Source: an uncultured Phascolarctobacterium sp. (GTDB lineage: Bacteria > Bacillota > Negativicutes > Acidaminococcales > Acidaminococcaceae). Taken from it: 15,993 nt of DNA. Below the pieces are notes generated by a model that was not told the origin of the DNA, searched no databases, and saw only the letters and a program-made list of their open reading frames with translations. This document shows positions 13,661-15,993 of this stretch, piece after piece. The position numbers were made by a program, and so were the translations under genes. The DNA is taken from positions 1 through 15,993 of the forward strand of contig NZ_CAADXO010000035.1 of NCBI RefSeq assembly GCF_900753045.1. Reading direction: 5' to 3'. Positions within the stretch are counted from its first letter, which is position 1. The number at the start of each line of letters is the position of its first letter.

Positions 13661-14316
13661 TAATCCACCTCCACATAATCACGCAGCTTTGCCAGCTTGG
13701 CTTTGCCGATTCCCGGCACACGCAGCAAATCATCCGCGCTGCTAAAGCGCCCTCTGCTTCTTGTTTCCACAATGCGCTGCGCCAACGCCGGACCGATACC
13801 CGGCAGCTGCTGCAGCTCACCGGCGCTTGCGCTGTTGATGCGCACGCTCTGCACTGCAGAGTTATTTTTTTCTGTGCCTGCTCTGGTACTACCAACCTTC
13901 TTCGTGCTACTTGCACTATAACCGGCAGTTGCCTGAGCGTTTTTTCTCTGTGTTCTGCTTGTCCGTGCAGCCTTCTGCACCGGTACTCGTATCTGCATCC
14001 CATCGCGCACCTTACGCACCAGGTTGACACGTTCGCTGTCGGCATTTTCCGTCATACCGCCGGCAGCAGCAATGGCTTCTTCCACTCTGCAGCTGGCATG
14101 CACATCGTAAATTCCCGGCTCCAGCACAGCGCCGCTCACCTGCACGCGTACTGTTTTTACCTGCGCTGCTTTAGACGCGAACGGACCTTGCGCGGACTGC
14201 AGCAGTCTGCCGCCGGGCAATGCTTTTTCTTTGTCATTGGTGCTTATAAGGCTGGTTATTATGCAGCCTATGAGGAGAACGGTGATGAAGATCAGTTTTT
14301 TAGCTTTTGCTTGCAT
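13660..14316 (-). CDS. comEA: Competence protein ComEA (SLBB and helix-hairpin-helix DNA receptor)
   Basis: ComEA binds double-stranded DNA outside the membrane and passes it to ComEC. The 218-residue protein has an N-terminal membrane anchor (about 7-25), an SLBB domain (V-R-V-Q-V-S-G-A-V-L-E-P-G-I-Y, about 56-70, through V-R-D-G-M-Q-I-R-V-P), a Ser/Thr/Lys-rich linker (about 114-155), and a C-terminal helix-hairpin-helix pair: V-R-I-N-S-A-S-A-G-E-L-Q-Q-L-P-G-I-G-P-A-L-A and L-L-R-V-P-G-I-G-K-A-K-L. AAGGAGG lies 7 nt before the ATG. Its stop codon TAG shares its last base with the GTG start of comEC, a translationally coupled pair. Confidence 0.94.
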   Translation of the reverse strand: MQAKAKKLIFITVLLIGCIITSLISTNDKEKALPGGRLLQSAQGPFASKAAQVKTVRVQVSGAVLEPGIYDVHASCRVEEAIAAAGGMTENADSERVNLVRKVRDGMQIRVPVQKAARTSRTQRKNAQATAGYSASSTKKVGSTRAGTEKNNSAVQSVRINSASAGELQQLPGIGPALAQRIVETRSRGRFSSADDLLRVPGIGKAKLAKLRDYVEVD

Positions 14317-14347
14317 GGGGATACCTCCTTAGGGTGTTGGGAAAAAT

Positions 14348-14376
14348 ATTTTAGAACAAAAAATAGAGCCTATCAT
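14348..14376 (-). promoter_or_regulatory. Possible comEA-comEC promoter
   Basis: On the minus strand ATGATA (complement of 14371-14376), 17-nt spacer, TAAAAT (complement of 14348-14353). The -35 matches consensus at only four of six positions. The first palindromic repeat unit begins just 2 nt upstream. Confidence 0.4.
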
Positions 14377-14377
14377 A

Positions 14378-14530
14378 ATGACGTACATCAGTAGACTGAG
14401 CCTCTCCTTGGGGAGAGGTGCCGAGCTTGTCGAGGCGGAGAGGGGTTTTATTGTTTGAACTCTTTCTTAACTCTATCCCCTCTCAGTCACCATTGCTGGT
14501 GCAGCAGCCCTAGCAGGAGCCTCTTTTAAA
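14378..14530. repeat. Palindromic repeat unit A (full BIME-like unit)
   Basis: This 153-nt unit has a half-site with hairpin CCTCTCC-TTGG-GGAGAGG (14401-14418), a long stem GAGAGGGG (14438-14445)/CCCCTCTC (14477-14484) around a 31-nt AT-rich loop, and a second half-site with hairpin CACCA-TTGC-TGGTG (14488-14501). It is a direct repeat of 14992-15145, with few differences over the first ~115 nt and more in the last ~40, where the final CTCCCC/GGGGAG hairpin has decayed. It abuts the DUF559 gene (10 nt from its stop codon). Confidence 0.85.
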
Positions 14531-14540
14531 GTTTTATTTC

Positions 14541-14915
14541 TCACGTTTTCATAATCAATTCCAACGCAGACACAACCTTCTCTATCTCATCACAAACGCT
14601 ATTAAAATTTTTATCAATAGCATTATTAGGAAATCTTATTACTGTTATTCCCAAATCATTAAAATAAGCTGTTCTTCTTTCATCATATTTCGCATGCTTA
14701 TCTTCGTAATGTTGACTCCCATCCACTTCAACTATCAACTTAACCCGTCCACAATAAAAATCTGCAATATATCTGCCTATTGGCTTTTGTTTATACCATT
14801 TACATCTATGTTTTTGTAAAAAATCATACCATAGATGAAGTTCCTGCCTAGTCATTGCCTTACGCAATTTTTTCGCAAAAATTTTTGTTGCTCTATCCGA
14901 TAAATTATTAAACAT
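14541..14915 (-). CDS. DUF559 domain-containing endonuclease-like protein
   Basis: This 124-residue protein matches the DUF559 family, distant relatives of Vsr-type PD-(D/E)XK nucleases. Family motifs are L-R-K-A-M-T-R-Q-E-L-H-L-W (17-29, with E25), Y-K-Q-K-P-I-G-R-Y-I-A-D-F-Y-C (41-55, with D52), K-L-I-V-E-V-D-G-S-Q-H-Y (59-70, with E63 and D65) and a C-terminal V-I-R-F-P-N-N strand. The putative metal ligands D52, E63 and D65 are intact. Biochemical function of the family is not firmly established. An excellent AAAGGAGG lies 6 nt before the ATG. The gene is strikingly AT-rich compared with comEA/comEC and sits between palindromic repeats on both sides, so it was probably acquired as a unit with them. 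No promoter is clear; read-through from leuS would have to pass a strong terminator. Confidence 0.9.
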   Translation of the reverse strand: MFNNLSDRATKIFAKKLRKAMTRQELHLWYDFLQKHRCKWYKQKPIGRYIADFYCGRVKLIVEVDGSQHYEDKHAKYDERRTAYFNDLGITVIRFPNNAIDKNFNSVCDEIEKVVSALELIMKT

Positions 14916-14937
14916 ACCTATCCTCCTTTAGTTATTT

Positions 14938-14990
14938 CCCCCTCTCAGTCACCCTTACGGGTGACAGCTCCCCCCGAGGGGAGCCTCTCA
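14938..14990. repeat. Palindromic repeat unit B (half unit)
   Basis: This is a lone copy of the second half-site: CCCCTCTC, then hairpin CACCC-TTAC-GGGTG (14950-14963), then a CTCCCC/GGGGAG hairpin (about 14969-14984) and AGCCTCT. It lies 22 nt upstream of the DUF559 start codon and runs directly into unit C. It is in the same orientation as the half-sites at 14477-14528 and 15091-15139. Confidence 0.85.
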
Positions 14991-14991
14991 T

Positions 14992-15145
14992 ATGACGTAA
15001 ATCGGCAGACTAAGCCTCTCCTCGGGGAGAGGTGCCGAGCTTGTCGAGGCGGAGAGGGGTTCTATTGTTTGAACTCTTTCTGAACGCTATCCCCTCTCAG
15101 TCACCCTTGCGGGTGACAGCTCCCCCGAGGGGAGCCTCTTTTAAA
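14992..15145. repeat. Palindromic repeat unit C (full BIME-like unit)
   Basis: This 154-nt unit is a direct repeat of unit A. It has hairpin CCTCTCC-TCGG-GGAGAGG (15015-15032), stem GAGAGGGG (15052-15059)/CCCCTCTC (15091-15098) with a 31-nt loop, hairpin CACCC-TTGC-GGGTG (15102-15115) and hairpin CTCCCC-CGA-GGGGAG (15120-15134). The second half read in reverse complement resembles the first half over about 48 nt, so each full unit is two inverted half-sites around a spacer. Confidence 0.87.
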
Positions 15146-15165
15146 TTAATCGCTGAATAAACATC

Positions 15166-15221
15166 ACAAAAAAACAAAAAGAGTCCCCAAGAATAACAAT
15201 TACGTTATTCTCAGAGACTCT
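15166..15221 (-). terminator. Strong intrinsic terminator downstream of leuS
   Basis: AGAGTC (15180-15185) with GACTCT (15216-15221) and GAATAAC (15191-15197) with GTTATTC (15204-15210) form a long stem with a small internal loop. On the minus strand TTTTTGTTTTTTT follows. It is about 290 nt past the leuS stop, so the leuS transcript probably has a long 3' untranslated region. Confidence 0.85.
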
Positions 15222-15234
15222 GAAAATGTAAGCG

Positions 15235-15270
15235 TTATTTAGTACTACTAAATAATGTCATTGCTGACAT
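15235..15270. repeat. Two adjacent palindromes downstream of leuS
   Basis: TTATTTAGTA and its complement flank a single C (15235-15255), a perfect 10-1-10 palindrome. Directly next to it and sharing one base is ATGTCA-TTGC-TGACAT (15255-15270). Neither is followed by a T tract at terminator distance, although a T run occurs at 15281-15287. They could be protein-binding sites or RNA hairpins in the leuS 3' region. Confidence 0.6.
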
Positions 15271-15508
15271 GCACTGCTTATTTTTTTGTCCGCGCTACAG
15301 TCTGCGGAAACTGCCTGCTGCAGGACAGCTGTAACTGCGGTGGTCGCGGTTAGTAATTAGTGGTTAGTGGCCAGTAATACTAAAACTCGCGACAGATTTT
15401 ATTTCTAATTTTATTTCTCCCCTCTTCTTGCTCGCTATCCGCTCGCAACGGGGATTCGTTCCACCTTTTCGATTTCTAACTTCGCTTACGCTCGTTACAA
15501 ATCGGGTG
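15271..15508. other. Noncoding leuS 3' region with degenerate repeats
   Basis: No gene is supported here. Contents: a GC-rich stretch (15288-15340) with small self-complementary words such as ACAGCTGT and CTGCAG, then tandem-like repeats of TTAGTGG/TTAGTAA (15350-15370). At 15428-15504 there are GCGAGC-type motifs, including a stem CGATTT-C-TAAC (15470-15480) with GTTA-C-AAATCG (15494-15504). That stem has no T tract, so it is not an obvious terminator. Confidence 0.5.
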
Positions 15509-15993
15509 TCACTTCGCTACGATGTTTACCAGACGTCCGGGTACGCAGATAACCTTGCGTACGGTTGCATCGCCGATGTGAGCCTGAACGTTAGCGTCAG
15601 CCATAGCAATCTTCTCCAGCTCTTCTTTGGTAGCTTCAGCCGGAACAGTCAGACGACCGCGAACCTTGCCGTTAACCTGCAGAACGATTTCTACATTGTC
15701 AACCTTCAGGGCTTCTTCATCGCACTCAGGCCAGCTTTGTTCATGTACGCTGCTGTTGGCATCGATAGCACCGCGCCACAGCTCTTCGGTGATATGCGGA
15801 ACAAACGGGCTCATCATCTTGATAAGGTCGGAAATTGCTTCGTAAACCAGACCTGCATTCGGCTCTTTAACAGCTTCTTTATAAGCATACAGAGCGTTAA
15901 CCAGTTCCATCATAGTGGAAATAGCAGTGTTGAAGTTGAAGCGGGTTTCGATATCGTTAGTAACCTTCTTAATGCTGCCATGCAGTACACGAC
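15509..15993 (-). CDS. leuS: Leucine-tRNA ligase, C-terminal part
   Basis: Leucyl-tRNA synthetase charges tRNA-Leu; only about the last 161 residues are inside the window, and the frame stays open to the right edge. Visible are V-L-H-G-S-I-K-K-V-T-N-D-I, F-N-T-A-I-S-T-M-M-E-L-V-N (anticodon-binding helical bundle), M-M-S-P-F-V-P-H-I-T-E-E-L-W, conserved near the end of the bundle, then V-Q-V-N-G-K-V-R-G-R-L-T-V of the C-terminal tRNA-binding domain, ending G-R-L-V-N-I-V-A-K. The bundle residues upstream of the first internal methionines read through cleanly, so the true start lies outside the window. The stop is a TGA (complement of 15509-15511). Confidence 0.95.
   Translation of the reverse strand, partial: RVLHGSIKKVTNDIETRFNFNTAISTMMELVNALYAYKEAVKEPNAGLVYEAISDLIKMMSPFVPHITEELWRGAIDANSSVHEQSWPECDEEALKVDNVEIVLQVNGKVRGRLTVPAEATKEELEKIAMADANVQAHIGDATVRKVICVPGRLVNIVAK

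Noticed and set aside
14938..15145. CRISPR array
   Set aside because: Repeats are few, differ in orientation and length, and the sequence between them is itself conserved between copies rather than unique. There are no cas genes.
15470..15504. Terminator immediately after leuS
   Set aside because: The stem is decent, but on the minus strand it is followed by AAAAGG rather than a T tract. The real terminator is at 15166-15221.
1..15993. tRNA, rRNA or known riboswitch
   Set aside because: I looked in the intergenic regions for tRNA-like cloverleaf ends and T-box-type or other well-known leader motifs and saw none; only the unnamed glutamine synthetase leader structure stands out.

Overview
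The window looks like a chromosomal segment of a low-to-mid GC Firmicute. A member of the Negativicutes (a Phascolarctobacterium/Acidaminococcus-like gut organism) is my best guess. This rests on the Firmicute-type cell-division cluster (yggS-sepF-ylmH-divIVA), the comEA-comEC-holA synteny, strong AAGGAGG-type ribosome binding sites, and gut-type mobile sequences. The genus is inference only. All clear genes are on the minus strand except the two at the left edge.

Left edge to about 1450: the tail of a thermonuclease-like (SNase) gene overlaps a small unrecognised acidic ORF, both plus strand, followed by two intrinsic terminators. Next is an apparently intact IS200-type element (tnpA, HUH/Y1 transposase) with hairpin ends, a four-hairpin 3' tail and a 5' leader hairpin that captures the tnpA Shine-Dalgarno.

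1454-6017: an operon reading leftward from a good promoter (5989-6017): yggS, sepF, proC, ylmH, divIVA and a histidine phosphatase, ending in a strong terminator (1454-1488). It couples PLP homeostasis, proline synthesis, septum assembly and ribosome-associated quality control.

6023-7819: a two-gene transcription unit, PaaI-type thioesterase then acyl-CoA dehydrogenase, with its own promoter and terminator. 7901-10054: a monocistronic, unusually long glutamine synthetase (640 aa) whose leader carries a candidate attenuator.

10079-14316: comEA and comEC (DNA uptake), an orphan HigA-like XRE regulator with a palindromic operator over its promoter, and holA (DNA polymerase III delta). The XRE gene sits between the otherwise syntenic comEC and holA.

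14378-15145: an accessory island. An AT-rich DUF559 endonuclease gene lies between two ~153-nt direct repeats plus an extra half-unit. Each full repeat is itself a foldback made of two hairpin-bearing halves. This BIME-like nuclease/repeat arrangement is the most interesting part of the window. 15166-15508 is noncoding (terminator, palindromes, degenerate GCG-rich repeats), and the window closes with the C-terminal part of leuS.
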